From: Natronosporangium hydrolyticum
Lineage (GTDB): Bacteria > Actinomycetota > Actinomycetes > Mycobacteriales > Micromonosporaceae
NCBI RefSeq assembly: GCF_016925615.1
Contig: NZ_CP070499.1
Span: 4,278,001 to 4,342,000, forward strand
DNA: 64,000 bases
Direction of reading: 5' to 3'
In this document: in pieces, positions 35,732 through 43,325 of the stretch
How positions within the stretch are numbered: the first letter of the stretch is position 1
How the letters are laid out: each line of letters opens with the position of its first letter
Translations under genes and position numbers: made by a program
Notes under the pieces: generated by a model
The model's input: the letters and a program-made list of their open reading frames with translations, nothing else
The model's database searches: none
What the model was told of the DNA's origin: nothing

Positions 35732-35758
35732 TGTGGACAACGGGCCGGTTGTGGACAA
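35732..35758. promoter_or_regulatory. Pair of DnaA-box-like 9-mers upstream of ssb
   Basis: TGTGGACAA occurs exactly twice, at 35732-35740 and 35750-35758, same orientation, 18 bases start to start. Its complement TTGTCCACA is the high-GC actinobacterial form of the DnaA box. They lie between the ssb start (35615, minus strand) and the end of the ketoacyl synthase gene. Two boxes are far too few for oriC; regulation of ssb by DnaA is possible. Confidence 0.55.
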
Positions 35759-35811
35759 CCGTCCGCTCCCGGTGCTGATCTGGTATGGGCGGCGGCCGGT
35801 CGCCCGCCTGG

Positions 35812-37023
35812 TCAGGCGGGCACGAAGAGCAACGAGCCGTTGTGGCCGCCGAACCCGAACGAATTCGTCACCGCGGGCGCGGGCCGCCACGGCCGGGGCG
35901 TGAGCACCACATCGACCGGACAGTCTTCGGCCACCGCCGTGGTGCCGACGGTGGGCGGAATCGTCCGGTGGGCGAAGGTGAGCGCCAGCGCCACCGCCTC
36001 GATCGCCCCGGCCGCCGCCTGTGGATGACCGGTCACCCCCTTCACCGATGTCACCGCTGGCGCGGCCCCGTGAAACAACCGGGCGATCGCCTGCGCCTCG
36101 GTCGCGTCATTCTGAGGTGTCGAGGTGCCGTGCGCGTTGACGTGGACCACATCGTCGGGTGCCACTCCGGCGTCGCGCAGCGCCGCCCGCATACACGCGA
36201 GCGCGCCCCGCCCGGTCGGCTCCGGCGCGGTCAAATGGTGAGCGTCGGCGGTGGCCGCGGCCCCGGCGATCTCAGCGTAGGCACGCACCCCACGAGCGGC
36301 CGCGTGTCTCGCCTCCTCCAACACCAGCACCGCCGCCCCCTCGGCCACGCAGAAGCCGTCCCGTGCCTGGTCGAACGGGCGGGACACGCCGCTGCTGGAC
36401 AACGCCCGCAGGTTGGTGAACGCGGCCACGTTGGTGTCGGTCAGTGCGGCCTCCGCGCCACCGGCGAGCGCCACCTCTGCCCGCCCGGCCGCGACCCATC
36501 GGGCAGCGCCACCGATCGCGTGCGTGCCGGTAGCGCAGGCGGTAGAGATCGCCTCACACGGGCCCTGCAGGTCCCAGCGCATCGACGCCGCCGCCGCGGC
36601 GGCGTTCGGCATCACCAACGGCACCGTCAACGGTGAGACCGCCTGCTCGCCCCGCTCCGCTCGCACCACGGCCTGCGACTCCCAGGTCGCCGCGCCGCCG
36701 ATGCCGCTACCGATCAGCACTGCGCCGCGCTCCGGATCCAGCTCCGGCAACGGTCCAGCGGTCGCCGGGTCGGAGAGGAAGCCAGCGTCGGTCAACGCCT
36801 GCGCGGCGGCGGCGAGGCCGAACTGGGCGAACCGGTCCAACCGCCGCGCCGCCACCCGGGTGAGCCCCCACTGCGCCGGGTCGAAGTCCGGGACCCTGCG
36901 CACCACCGCCGACTCCGCACCTCGCATCAGACCAGCCCAGAACTGCTCCGGGCCGGTGCCGCCGGGCGCCACCACTCCCACCCCGGTGATCATCACCCGC
37001 CGGCCGCCATGCGATTCAATCAA
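35812..37023 (-). CDS. Beta-ketoacyl-ACP synthase, FabF (KAS II) family
   Basis: 403 residues. I take TTG 37023 as start because GGGAGGAG lies eight bases upstream; GTG or ATG a few codons later (V-M-I-T-G-V-G) are alternatives, while the frame further upstream is not family-like. Catalytic residues: Cys in S-T-A-C-A-T-G-T-H, His in N-A-H-G-T-S-T-P, Lys in V-K-G-V-T-G-H and the second His in that motif. C-terminal N-S-F-G-F-G-G-H-N. It condenses malonyl-ACP with acyl-ACP in fatty acid or polyketide synthesis. No ACP, KR or other FAS gene is adjacent, so it is a stand-alone copy. Confidence 0.93.
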   Translation of the reverse strand: MIESHGGRRVMITGVGVVAPGGTGPEQFWAGLMRGAESAVVRRVPDFDPAQWGLTRVAARRLDRFAQFGLAAAAQALTDAGFLSDPATAGPLPELDPERGAVLIGSGIGGAATWESQAVVRAERGEQAVSPLTVPLVMPNAAAAAASMRWDLQGPCEAISTACATGTHAIGGAARWVAAGRAEVALAGGAEAALTDTNVAAFTNLRALSSSGVSRPFDQARDGFCVAEGAAVLVLEEARHAAARGVRAYAEIAGAAATADAHHLTAPEPTGRGALACMRAALRDAGVAPDDVVHVNAHGTSTPQNDATEAQAIARLFHGAAPAVTSVKGVTGHPQAAAGAIEAVALALTFAHRTIPPTVGTTAVAEDCPVDVVLTPRPWRPAPAVTNSFGFGGHNGSLLFVPA

Positions 37024-37122
37024 TGGAACGTCTCCTCCCGCGCGATACCGTACGCCCACCGGTACCGGGTGCTCCGCACCGCCCACATACGGTAACGCCC
37101 GACCCACGGTAGCGTCAGTCCC

Positions 37123-38181
37123 GTGGAACCAGATCTGCTCGGCCCTCCGTACGAACAGCGCACGCTCGAGTTCGAGCCCGACGATGAGGGCCCGGTCGTC
37201 GCCACGCTGATCCGGCGCCGCGCCCCGCACCCGAGCCGCCGGGCGGTGCTGTGGGTGCACGGATGGTCGGACTACTTCTTCCAGACCCACGTCGCCGACT
37301 TCTTCATCGGCCAGGGTTACGACTTCTATGCGCTGGACCTCCGTAAGCACGGCCGCAGCCTGCGCCCACACCAGACCGCCACGTTCTGCCGCGACCTCAC
37401 CGAATACTTTCCGGAACTCGACGAAGCAGCCCGGATCATCCGTACCGTGGACGAGCACGACACCCTGGTGCTCGCCGCACACTCCACGGGCGCGCTCACC
37501 ACCGCGCTCTGGGCGCACCAACGCCGCCCGAGCCGACCGGCCGACGCGCTCTTCTTCAACAGCCCGTTCTTCGACCTGCACCTTCCCGCATGGGCCCGAC
37601 CCCCACTGGAGGTCACCGCCGGCGAACTGGCCCGCCGCCGCCCGTACGGGGCGGTGCGGCGACCGCTATACCCGGTGTACGGGCACAGTTTGCACGTCGA
37701 CTACCGAGGCGAATGGTCCTACGATCTGGCGTGGAAACCGATCGGTGGCTTCCCCGTCCGGTATGGCTGGTACGCCGCGGTCCGGGCCGGGCAACGCCGG
37801 TTGCAGGCCGGGCTCTCGATCGACGTGCCGGTCCTCGTCGCCTGCTCTACCCGGTCACTGCGGACCCTGACCTGGCGCGAACTCGCCCGCCGCTGCGACA
37901 CCGTCCTGGATGTCGACGACATCACCCGCTGGACACCGATGCTCGGTCGGCTCGTCACCCTGCTGCGGATACCGGGCGGGATGCACGACCTCACGCTTTC
38001 GGCCGCCCCGGTACGGACTCACCTGTTCACCGAACTCGCACGTTGGCTGCGCGGCTACGGGGGCGGGGAACCGCCGGCGAGCCCGCGGTCGGTGCTGGCG
38101 GCGGCTCCGTCGACGACCGCACCGGCCCCGCCGGCAGCACCTCCCAACGACCCCGACGGCGTACCAGCAGATCGGGGCTGA
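37123..38181 (+). CDS. Alpha/beta hydrolase, monoacylglycerol-lipase/S33-like
   Basis: 352 residues from GTG 37123. The fold is shown by V-L-W-V-H-G-W-S-D (oxyanion region), D-F-Y-A-L-D-L-R-K-H-G-R-S, the nucleophile elbow A-A-H-S-T-G-A, and the histidine in I-P-G-G-M-H-D-L-T-L-S. The last about 45 residues (from G-G-G-E-P-P-A-S-P) are Pro/Ala low-complexity and overlap the convergent gene by 155 bases. Probably hydrolyses an ester or acylglycerol in the cytoplasm. Divergent from the ketoacyl synthase gene, with 99 bases between. Confidence 0.9.
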   Translation: MEPDLLGPPYEQRTLEFEPDDEGPVVATLIRRRAPHPSRRAVLWVHGWSDYFFQTHVADFFIGQGYDFYALDLRKHGRSLRPHQTATFCRDLTEYFPELDEAARIIRTVDEHDTLVLAAHSTGALTTALWAHQRRPSRPADALFFNSPFFDLHLPAWARPPLEVTAGELARRRPYGAVRRPLYPVYGHSLHVDYRGEWSYDLAWKPIGGFPVRYGWYAAVRAGQRRLQAGLSIDVPVLVACSTRSLRTLTWRELARRCDTVLDVDDITRWTPMLGRLVTLLRIPGGMHDLTLSAAPVRTHLFTELARWLRGYGGGEPPASPRSVLAAAPSTTAPAPPAAPPNDPDGVPADRG

Positions 38182-38647
38182 GCAGCCGCGGCGCCCGGGC
38201 GAAAAACATCCGGTCCACCGCCCGCCGCACCTTCTGCAGCCCGACCGGAGACTCGGTGCCGGTGAAGATGACCATGTCCCGGGTGGGTACGCCGACCACC
38301 AGCTCACCCGGCACGGCCCCGGCCAGCTCCTCCCAGAACGAGTGGGCCAGCAGCACGCTCGACTCCAGCCCGTCGAAGCCAAGCAGCAGCGCCGGCGGTT
38401 GCCCCAGCACCTCCACCCGGTCCAGCGACCGGTAAAGATTCGCCGCGGCCGCGCTGCGCAGCTGCGGCCGGGAGAGACCGCTGCGGTCGAACTCCTCCCA
38501 GCTCAGCAGGGTCCGGCCATACCTCGGCCCAGGGCTGTACGCCACCGCGAGCTCCGCGACGAATGGTTCGCACAGGCAGGCCGAGCGAACCCGCGGATCG
38601 TCATGGCGCACCACCACCGGGAGGTACGTGGCACGAGTCACCTGCAC
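38027..38647 (-). CDS. Protein of unknown function (weakly DUF1444-like)
   Basis: About 206 residues from GTG 38647; TTG 38656 and GTG 38641 are other possible starts and none has a good ribosome site. Cytosolic make-up without helices for the membrane. Features: T-Y-L-P-V-V-V-R-H-D-D-P near the start, V-P-G-E-L-V-V-G-V-P-T-R-D-M-V-I-F-T-G near 120-140, K-V-R-R-A-V-D-R-M-F-F and L-L-V-R-R-R-G-R-W-E-V-L. This arrangement resembles DUF1444 proteins, but I am not sure. The C-terminal 50 residues are Pro/Arg-rich and lie inside the convergent overlap with the hydrolase gene. Confidence 0.72.
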   Translation of the reverse strand: MQVTRATYLPVVVRHDDPRVRSACLCEPFVAELAVAYSPGPRYGRTLLSWEEFDRSGLSRPQLRSAAAANLYRSLDRVEVLGQPPALLLGFDGLESSVLLAHSFWEELAGAVPGELVVGVPTRDMVIFTGTESPVGLQKVRRAVDRMFFARAPRLLSPDLLVRRRGRWEVLPAGPVRSSTEPPPAPTAGSPAVPRPRSRAANVRVR

Positions 38648-39000
38648 GAATAACAACTTAGTAACAACGGCGCGGCGCGTCTAGAGCTGCGCTGCGGCTG
38701 GACGCGCCGTCCAACCCGGAACACTTACCCGCTGCTGGCTGGATGACCCACCCGCCGCCCTCTCACCCGCTAACTCCTCACTCGACGATCTTCGATAGCT
38801 GAGCGCGGCGGCAGTGGTCCCGGCTGCGCGGCCTACGAGCGCTGCTAGCACAAACGGAGCGGGATTGAAATTGGAATGCTTGACCACCGTGCCCGCCGCA
38901 GGCGAGCTGATCCGGCCGGAGCGTTTGCTTTGCTTACGCATACGCCATCTGTCGGGCTGTCGGGCTGCAAGATCGGCGGGAAGATCGTCTCGCCCGACTT

Positions 39001-39079
39001 GGTGGGTCGAGTGGCGCCTGATTTGCCAGTATGAATCTAGTTTGTCGCCGTAGTGGATCACCACTCACCCGACCAAGCG
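39001..39079 (-). repeat. Dispersed repeat block S, copy 2
   Basis: The complement of this stretch aligns with 15375-15452, sharing GCTTGGT-GG, AGTGGTGATCCACTA, AAAC and CAGGCGCCAC-C-ACCCACC in the same order. Its first 15 bases, GGTGGGTCGAGTGGC (39001-39015), recur as an exact inverse at 39380-39394, so the 394 bases between these ends have terminal inverted repeats. Confidence 0.8.
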
Positions 39080-39267
39080 GCCGACAATATTGACCCCCGG
39101 GCGCAAGGGGATCTGCTGACAAGCCCGTGACCCAATACAGACTTCCGTCGGACGCGATCCCGGCGCGAGTCAGCCGGCGGCAGGGAGGACCGGCGCCACA
39201 AGTCGGCGGCCCGGAGGCAGCTCAGCGCCCCTCCCAGCCACGCTTCTTGCTGTCACTGCCCGTCTTG

Positions 39268-39307
39268 AATTGACCAGCAGAGTCCTGTACGACTCTGCTG
39301 GTCAATT
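39268..39307. repeat. Hairpin A, copy 2: 17-base perfect inverted repeat
   Basis: AATTGACCAGCAGAGTC (39268-39284), loop CTGTAC, GACTCTGCTGGTCAATT (39291-39307). The stem is perfect and would be a very strong terminator, but no gene ends nearby on either strand. Copy 1 (15817-15834) keeps only the GCAGAG/CTCTGC core. Confidence 0.85.
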
Positions 39308-39330
39308 AAGACAAGCCTGCGCCCTGGCGA

Positions 39331-39375
39331 GACGTTCTGCTGCGACTAGGTGGTGTCCGGTGTGGACAATGCCCG
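39331..39375 (+). repeat. Conserved box between hairpins A and B, copy 2
   Basis: TTCTGCTGCGACTAGGT, then GTCCGGTGTGGAC (GTCC/GGAC palindrome) and AATGCCCGGG. Matches the minus strand of 15730-15775 with few substitutions. Confidence 0.75.
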
Positions 39376-39425
39376 GGCCGCCACTCGACCCACCGGGCGA
39401 ATTGAGCGGCGCCCCTGCCAACCCT

Positions 39426-39506
39426 GACATGGTTGGGCAGGGAGGGATCTTGCGTACGGAAAAGTCGGATATTCCGGCGTACAAGATCCCCCTGCCCAAC
39501 CATGTC
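39426..39506. repeat. Long palindromic hairpin B, copy 2
   Basis: The 81-base element folds as one stem: GACATGGTTGGGCAGGG / CCCTGCCCAACCATGTC (17 exact pairs), GGATCTTG / CAAGATCC, GGAA / TTCC, loop AAGTCGGATA identical to copy 1. Position 4 of the outer arm is A here and T in copy 1, and the partner base changes to match, so pairing is kept. Confidence 0.88.
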
Positions 39507-39515
39507 GGAAATGCC

Positions 39516-39574
39516 GTGGTCTCGCAGCCGCGCGCAGGACACCAGTTCAGCGGCTCCCGTAGCCGCGAGACCAC
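39516..39574. repeat. Hairpin flanking copy 2
   Basis: GTGGTCTCGC (39516-39525) pairs with GCGAGACCAC (39565-39574), and AGCCG (39526-39530) with CGGCT (39551-39555). It starts 10 bases after hairpin B. The related place in copy 1 (15532-15564) has a shorter CGCGAG/CTCGCG pair. Confidence 0.7.
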
Positions 39575-39667
39575 TTGACCTGCGGCGATGCCTGATGATC
39601 AAGGCGACCCGACAGCGGAGGCTCCACGCGATCGGGCCAAACCGGTGGATCAAGGCTGTGACCTGGG

Positions 39668-39740
39668 CGGCCCCGGTAGGAATCGAACCTACGACCGACG
39701 GTTTAGAAGACCGCTGCTCTATCCCCTGAGCTACGGGGCC
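39668..39740 (-). tRNA. tRNA-Arg (anticodon UCU)
   Basis: A complete cloverleaf on the minus strand: acceptor GGCCCCG with CGGGGCC, D-arm GCTC-AGGGGATA-GAGC, anticodon stem GCGGT/ACCGT around loop CTTCTAA (anticodon TCT), variable CGGTC, T-arm GTAGG-TTCGATT-CCTAC and discriminator G. No CCA is encoded. It reads AGA, a rare codon in such a high-GC genome. It lies 94 bases beyond the last hairpin of repeat locus 2. Confidence 0.96.
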
Positions 39741-40098
39741 CGAGCCGCCATACTAACGGGTCCGGCGCTTTCAGGCGGGGCCAAGCGGCCCGTACCCAGG
39801 GCCGCCGTCGGGTCGGACGGGAGCGACCGCGCCCGACAAGCAGCGGCCACCCCTGCCGAGAGGCCCGCCGCCGCGGCGTTAGCTGCGCGACGCCGCGGCC
39901 GGCTGAGCTGAGCCCGTCTCCGTCGATGTCAGCCGCGTTGCGGAATTGTTATCGATCGCGACCAGTCTCCAGCCTTCCGAGCCTTGTGTCCGGATCGAAC
40001 GACGTAATACGTTGTCGGGCACAACAAAACCTCCGCATGGACCACCCCCTTCTCCCGCCCCGCCCATCCAATGGGCTCCGATCGAAAGGACCACTGCC
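39741..40098. promoter_or_regulatory. Upstream region of the sugar ABC operon
   Basis: About 360 bases between tRNA-Arg and the sugar-binding protein gene. It contains ACGTAATACGT at 40002-40012, a symmetric sequence that overlaps plausible promoter elements (TTGTGT at 39984-39989; TACGTT at 40008-40013) and could be the operator of the ROK regulator encoded at the operon's end. The ribosome site AAAGGA (40085-40090) fixes the ATG at 40099. No gene is seen in this stretch. Confidence 0.4.
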
Positions 40099-41187
40099 AT
40101 GCGCAGCCGGATCCTCGTCACCGCCGCGGTCGGCCTGCTGACCGCCAGCGGGCTGGTCGCCTGTGCCGACGACGGCGCACCCGCGGCCGGCGGCGACTCC
40201 CCGATGATCGGCGTGATCCTCCCCGACAGCGCCAGCTCGGTGCGGTGGGAGAGCGCCGACCGCCGGTTCCTGGCCGAGGCGTTCGACGCCGCCGGGATCG
40301 ACTACGACATTCAGAACGCGCAGGGAGACCGGACCGCGTTCCAGACCATCGCCGACCAGATGATGACCAACGGGGCCACCGTCCTGATGATCGTCAACCT
40401 CGACTCGGGCACCGGCAAGGCGGTGCTGGACACCGCCGCCTCACAGGGTGTGGCCACCATCGACTACGACCGGCTCACCCTCGGCGGCGGCGCCGCTTAC
40501 TACGTCAGCTTCGACAACGTGGCGGTCGGCCGGCTCCAAGGGGAAGGCCTCGCCACGTGCCTGGCCGACCAGGAGGTGGCGGACCCGGTGGTCGCCTACC
40601 TCAACGGCTCCCCGACCGACCACAATGCGTCGCTCTTCCGGGAAGGGTACGACTCGGTACTTGAGCCGGAGTTCGGCGCTGGCGACTTCGTCAAGGGCCC
40701 GGACCAGGATGTGCCGGACTGGGACAGCACCGAGGCCGCCACCATCTTCGAACAGATGATGACGCAGACCGACAACGAGATCCACGGCGTTCTCGCCGCC
40801 AACGACGCGCTCGGCAACGCCGCCATCTCGGTGCTGCGACGGCTTGGCCTCAACGGCACCGTACCGGTCACCGGCCAGGATGCCACCGTCCAGGGCCTGC
40901 AGAACATCCTCACCGGCGACCAGTGCATGACCGTCTACAAGGCGATCCGCCAGGAGGCGGAGGCCGCCGCGGAGTTGGCGATCGCGCTGGCGAATGGCGA
41001 GCAGCCGGAGACTGAGCAGACCGTGACCGACCCGGAGACCGGTGAGGAGGTGCCCTCGGTGCTGCTGGAGCCGCAGGCCATCTTCGCCGACAACGTGCAG
41101 GACGTGATCGACGACGGGTACGTCACCGTTGATGAGCTCTGCGACGGCGAGTTCGCCGACATCTGCGACGAGGCCGGCCTCTCCTGA
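40099..41187 (+). CDS. Sugar ABC transporter substrate-binding lipoprotein (xylose type)
   Basis: 362 residues from ATG 40099. Lipoprotein signal ends G-L-V-A-C. The mature protein is a periplasmic-binding-protein-like domain of the xylose/ribose class: I-G-V-I-L-P-D-S-A-S-S-V-R-W, D-Q-M-M-T-N-G-A-T-V-L-M-I-V, T-I-D-Y-D-R-L-T-L, V-S-F-D-N-V-A-V-G, G-V-L-A-A-N-D-A-L-G-N-A and V-T-G-Q-D-A. These are close to XylF features (I-x-Y-D-R-L). First gene of a four-gene operon with ATPase, permease and ROK regulator. It captures a pentose-like sugar outside the membrane. Confidence 0.94.
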   Translation: MRSRILVTAAVGLLTASGLVACADDGAPAAGGDSPMIGVILPDSASSVRWESADRRFLAEAFDAAGIDYDIQNAQGDRTAFQTIADQMMTNGATVLMIVNLDSGTGKAVLDTAASQGVATIDYDRLTLGGGAAYYVSFDNVAVGRLQGEGLATCLADQEVADPVVAYLNGSPTDHNASLFREGYDSVLEPEFGAGDFVKGPDQDVPDWDSTEAATIFEQMMTQTDNEIHGVLAANDALGNAAISVLRRLGLNGTVPVTGQDATVQGLQNILTGDQCMTVYKAIRQEAEAAAELAIALANGEQPETEQTVTDPETGEEVPSVLLEPQAIFADNVQDVIDDGYVTVDELCDGEFADICDEAGLS

Positions 41188-41280
41188 TCCCACCCGCGCC
41201 GGGCCGCCGCGCCGACATCGCGCCGGCCCGGCGCGACGCAACAGCCCACGACGCAACACCCCAGCAGCCAGAGGAGGCTC

Positions 41281-42066
41281 ATGTCCACCGTCCCGCTGTT
41301 GGAAGTGCGCGGCGTCGAGAAGACCTTCGGGCCGGTGCAGGTGCTGCGTCAGGTAGACCTTACGATCCCGGCCGGCACCGTGACCGCGCTCGTCGGCGAC
41401 AACGGCGCCGGAAAGTCCACACTAGTCAAATGCATCAGCGGCGTTCATCCGGTCGACGCCGGCGAGTTCCGGTTCGCTGGCGAGCCGGCTACCATCAACG
41501 GGCCGCGGGCCGCCGCCGCACTCGGCATCGAGGTGGTCTATCAGGATCTCGCGCTCTGCGACAACCTCGACGTGGTCGCGAATATGTTCCTTGGCCGGGA
41601 ACGTCGACGCGGACCGCTGCTCGATGAGGCCACAATGGAGTGGCTGGCCGCCGAGACCCTAGCGAAGCTCTCGGTGCGCACACTCACCTCGCTGCGGCAG
41701 CCGGTGGCCAGCCTCTCCGGCGGGCAGCGGCAGACCGTCGCCATCGCCAAGGCTGTGCTGTGGGACAGCCGGGTGGTGATCCTGGACGAGCCGACCGCCG
41801 CCCTCGGAGTGGCCCAGACCGCGCAGGTGCTGGAGCTGGTTCGGCAGCTGGCCGACAACGGCCTCGCGGTGCTGGTCATCTCCCATAATCTCAACGACGT
41901 CTTCGCCGTGGCCGACCGGATCGCCGCGCTCTACCTGGGCCAGATGGTCGCCCAGGTGTCCGCCGACGAGGTCTCCCACGCCCAGGTCGTGGAGCTGATC
42001 ACCACCGGCCGCAGCGGCCTGCTCGGCGCCGCCGAGGCCTTCGCACCCCCCGGAGAGCAGCGATGA
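41281..42066 (+). CDS. Sugar ABC transporter ATPase, single-domain
   Basis: 261 residues from ATG 41281, preceded by GAGGAGG. Motifs: G-D-N-G-A-G-K-S-T, L-S-G-G-Q-R-Q-T-V-A-I-A-K-A, V-V-I-L-D-E-P-T-A-A-L-G, and S-H-N-L-N-D-V-F. It contains one nucleotide-binding domain, unlike the double-domain XylG/RbsA of enteric bacteria, so it should act as a homodimer. It ends in an ATGA overlap with the permease gene. Confidence 0.94.
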   Translation: MSTVPLLEVRGVEKTFGPVQVLRQVDLTIPAGTVTALVGDNGAGKSTLVKCISGVHPVDAGEFRFAGEPATINGPRAAAALGIEVVYQDLALCDNLDVVANMFLGRERRRGPLLDEATMEWLAAETLAKLSVRTLTSLRQPVASLSGGQRQTVAIAKAVLWDSRVVILDEPTAALGVAQTAQVLELVRQLADNGLAVLVISHNLNDVFAVADRIAALYLGQMVAQVSADEVSHAQVVELITTGRSGLLGAAEAFAPPGEQR

Positions 42067-43325
42067 CCGCAACCACCACCGCCCAGCCGCCGCCGTCCTC
42101 GGCACCGGCCGCCGCACCGGTCACCATCGGCGGGTACGCCCGTACCTATCTGGCTCGGATCCGCGGCGGCGACATCGGCGCCCTACCGGCCGTGCTGGGC
42201 CTGATCGTGCTCTGTGTGGTCTTCACCGCGCTCCGCCCGGTCTTCCTCACCTCAGCGAACTTCGCGAATCTCTTCCTGCAGGGCGCACAGATCACGCTGA
42301 TCGCGATGGGCCTGGTCTTCGTGCTACTAGTCGGCGAGATCGATCTGTCGGCGGGGTTCGCCAGCGGGCTCTGCGCGGCGGTGTTGGCGGTGCTGCTGAC
42401 CTGGCACGGCCAGCCGTGGTACGTGGCGGTCGCGGCCGCGCTCGGCACCGGTGCCCTGATCGGGCTCATCCTCGGGACCCTGGTCGCGAAGATCGGCATA
42501 CCGTCCTTTGTGGTGACATTAGCGGGTTTCCTGGCATTCCAGGGCATCATGCTTATGGCTATCCGGGGTGGCAACATCGTCCCGGTCCGGGACGATGTGG
42601 TGCTCGCCATCGTCAACCGCAACCTCTCCCCCACCGCCGGGTGGGTCTTCGCGGCGGTCACCGTCGGCGGGTTCGCGGCGGTCCAGTTCGCCACCCAGCG
42701 CCGCCGGCTCGCGGAAGGGCTCACCGCACCCCCGACCCCGGTGGTGGCGCTACGGGTACTCACCCTCGCCGCCGTCCTCGGCGCCGCCGTCTACGTGCTC
42801 AACCTGGAGCGCAGCCGGACCGCCATCGTCTCCCTCAAGGGCGTGCCGGTGGTCGTACCGGTGATCGCGATTCTGCTGGTAGCCGGGACGTTACTATTGC
42901 ACCGCACTCGGTTCGGCCGACACCTGTACGCTGTCGGCGGCAACCGGGAGGCCGCTCGCCGCGCCGGTATCAACGTCGACCGGATCCGGATCACAGCGTT
43001 TATGATCTGCTCTACCATGGCGGCGATCGGTGGAATCGCCGCCGCCTCCCGCAGCAACTCGGTCGACGCCACCACCGGCGGCAGCGAGGTGCTGCTGCTC
43101 GCGGTCGGCGCGGCGGTGATCGGAGGCACCAGCCTCTTCGGGGGTAAGGGAAAGCTGGTAAACGCGGTTATCGGAGGCGCCGTGGTTGCGGTCATCAACA
43201 ACGGGATGGGGCTGATGGGTTACAGCGCGGGGGTGAAGTTCGCGGTGACCGGGCTGGTATTGCTACTCGCCGCCGGGGTGGACGCGCTGTCCCGGCGACG
43301 AGCGCTCGCCACCGGCACCCGGTGA
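42063..43325 (+). CDS. Sugar ABC transporter permease (XylH-like)
   Basis: 420 residues with about ten helices, in ATGA overlap with the ATPase gene. Family features of the BPD_transp_2 permeases: F-L-Q-G-A-Q-I-T-L-I-A-M-G, V-G-E-I-D-L-S-A-G, G-T-L-V-A-K-I-G-I-P-S-F-V-V-T-L-A-G-F, the cytoplasmic G-R-H-L-Y-A-V-G-G-N-R-E-A-A-R-R-A-G-I, and G-G-T-S-L-F-G-G-K-G near the end. Length over 400 fits XylH rather than RbsC. Confidence 0.94.
   Translation: MTATTTAQPPPSSAPAAAPVTIGGYARTYLARIRGGDIGALPAVLGLIVLCVVFTALRPVFLTSANFANLFLQGAQITLIAMGLVFVLLVGEIDLSAGFASGLCAAVLAVLLTWHGQPWYVAVAAALGTGALIGLILGTLVAKIGIPSFVVTLAGFLAFQGIMLMAIRGGNIVPVRDDVVLAIVNRNLSPTAGWVFAAVTVGGFAAVQFATQRRRLAEGLTAPPTPVVALRVLTLAAVLGAAVYVLNLERSRTAIVSLKGVPVVVPVIAILLVAGTLLLHRTRFGRHLYAVGGNREAARRAGINVDRIRITAFMICSTMAAIGGIAAASRSNSVDATTGGSEVLLLAVGAAVIGGTSLFGGKGKLVNAVIGGAVVAVINNGMGLMGYSAGVKFAVTGLVLLLAAGVDALSRRRALATGTR

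Larger units (their letters stand above)
38657..39667. other. Gene-free, hairpin-rich region (repeat locus 2)
   Basis: About 1 kb without a credible gene. Frames at 38681-39064 (minus) and 39270-39578 (plus) lack ribosome sites and have no family character. The region holds repeat block S in inverse orientation (39001-39079), a 15-base exact inverted repeat (39001-39015 with 39380-39394), hairpin A, the conserved box, hairpin B and a further hairpin, and ends at tRNA-Arg. No recombinase gene is present. Confidence 0.75.

Noticed and set aside
35732-35758. Chromosomal replication origin
   Set aside because: Only two DnaA-box-like 9-mers are present, and dnaA, dnaN, gyrB or parAB are absent nearby.
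38681-39064. 127-codon minus-strand frame
   Set aside because: It crosses repeat block S, has no ribosome site and no family-like features; composition looks random.
39001-39574. CRISPR array
   Set aside because: Repeats are few, unequal and palindromic, with no regular spacing and no cas genes.
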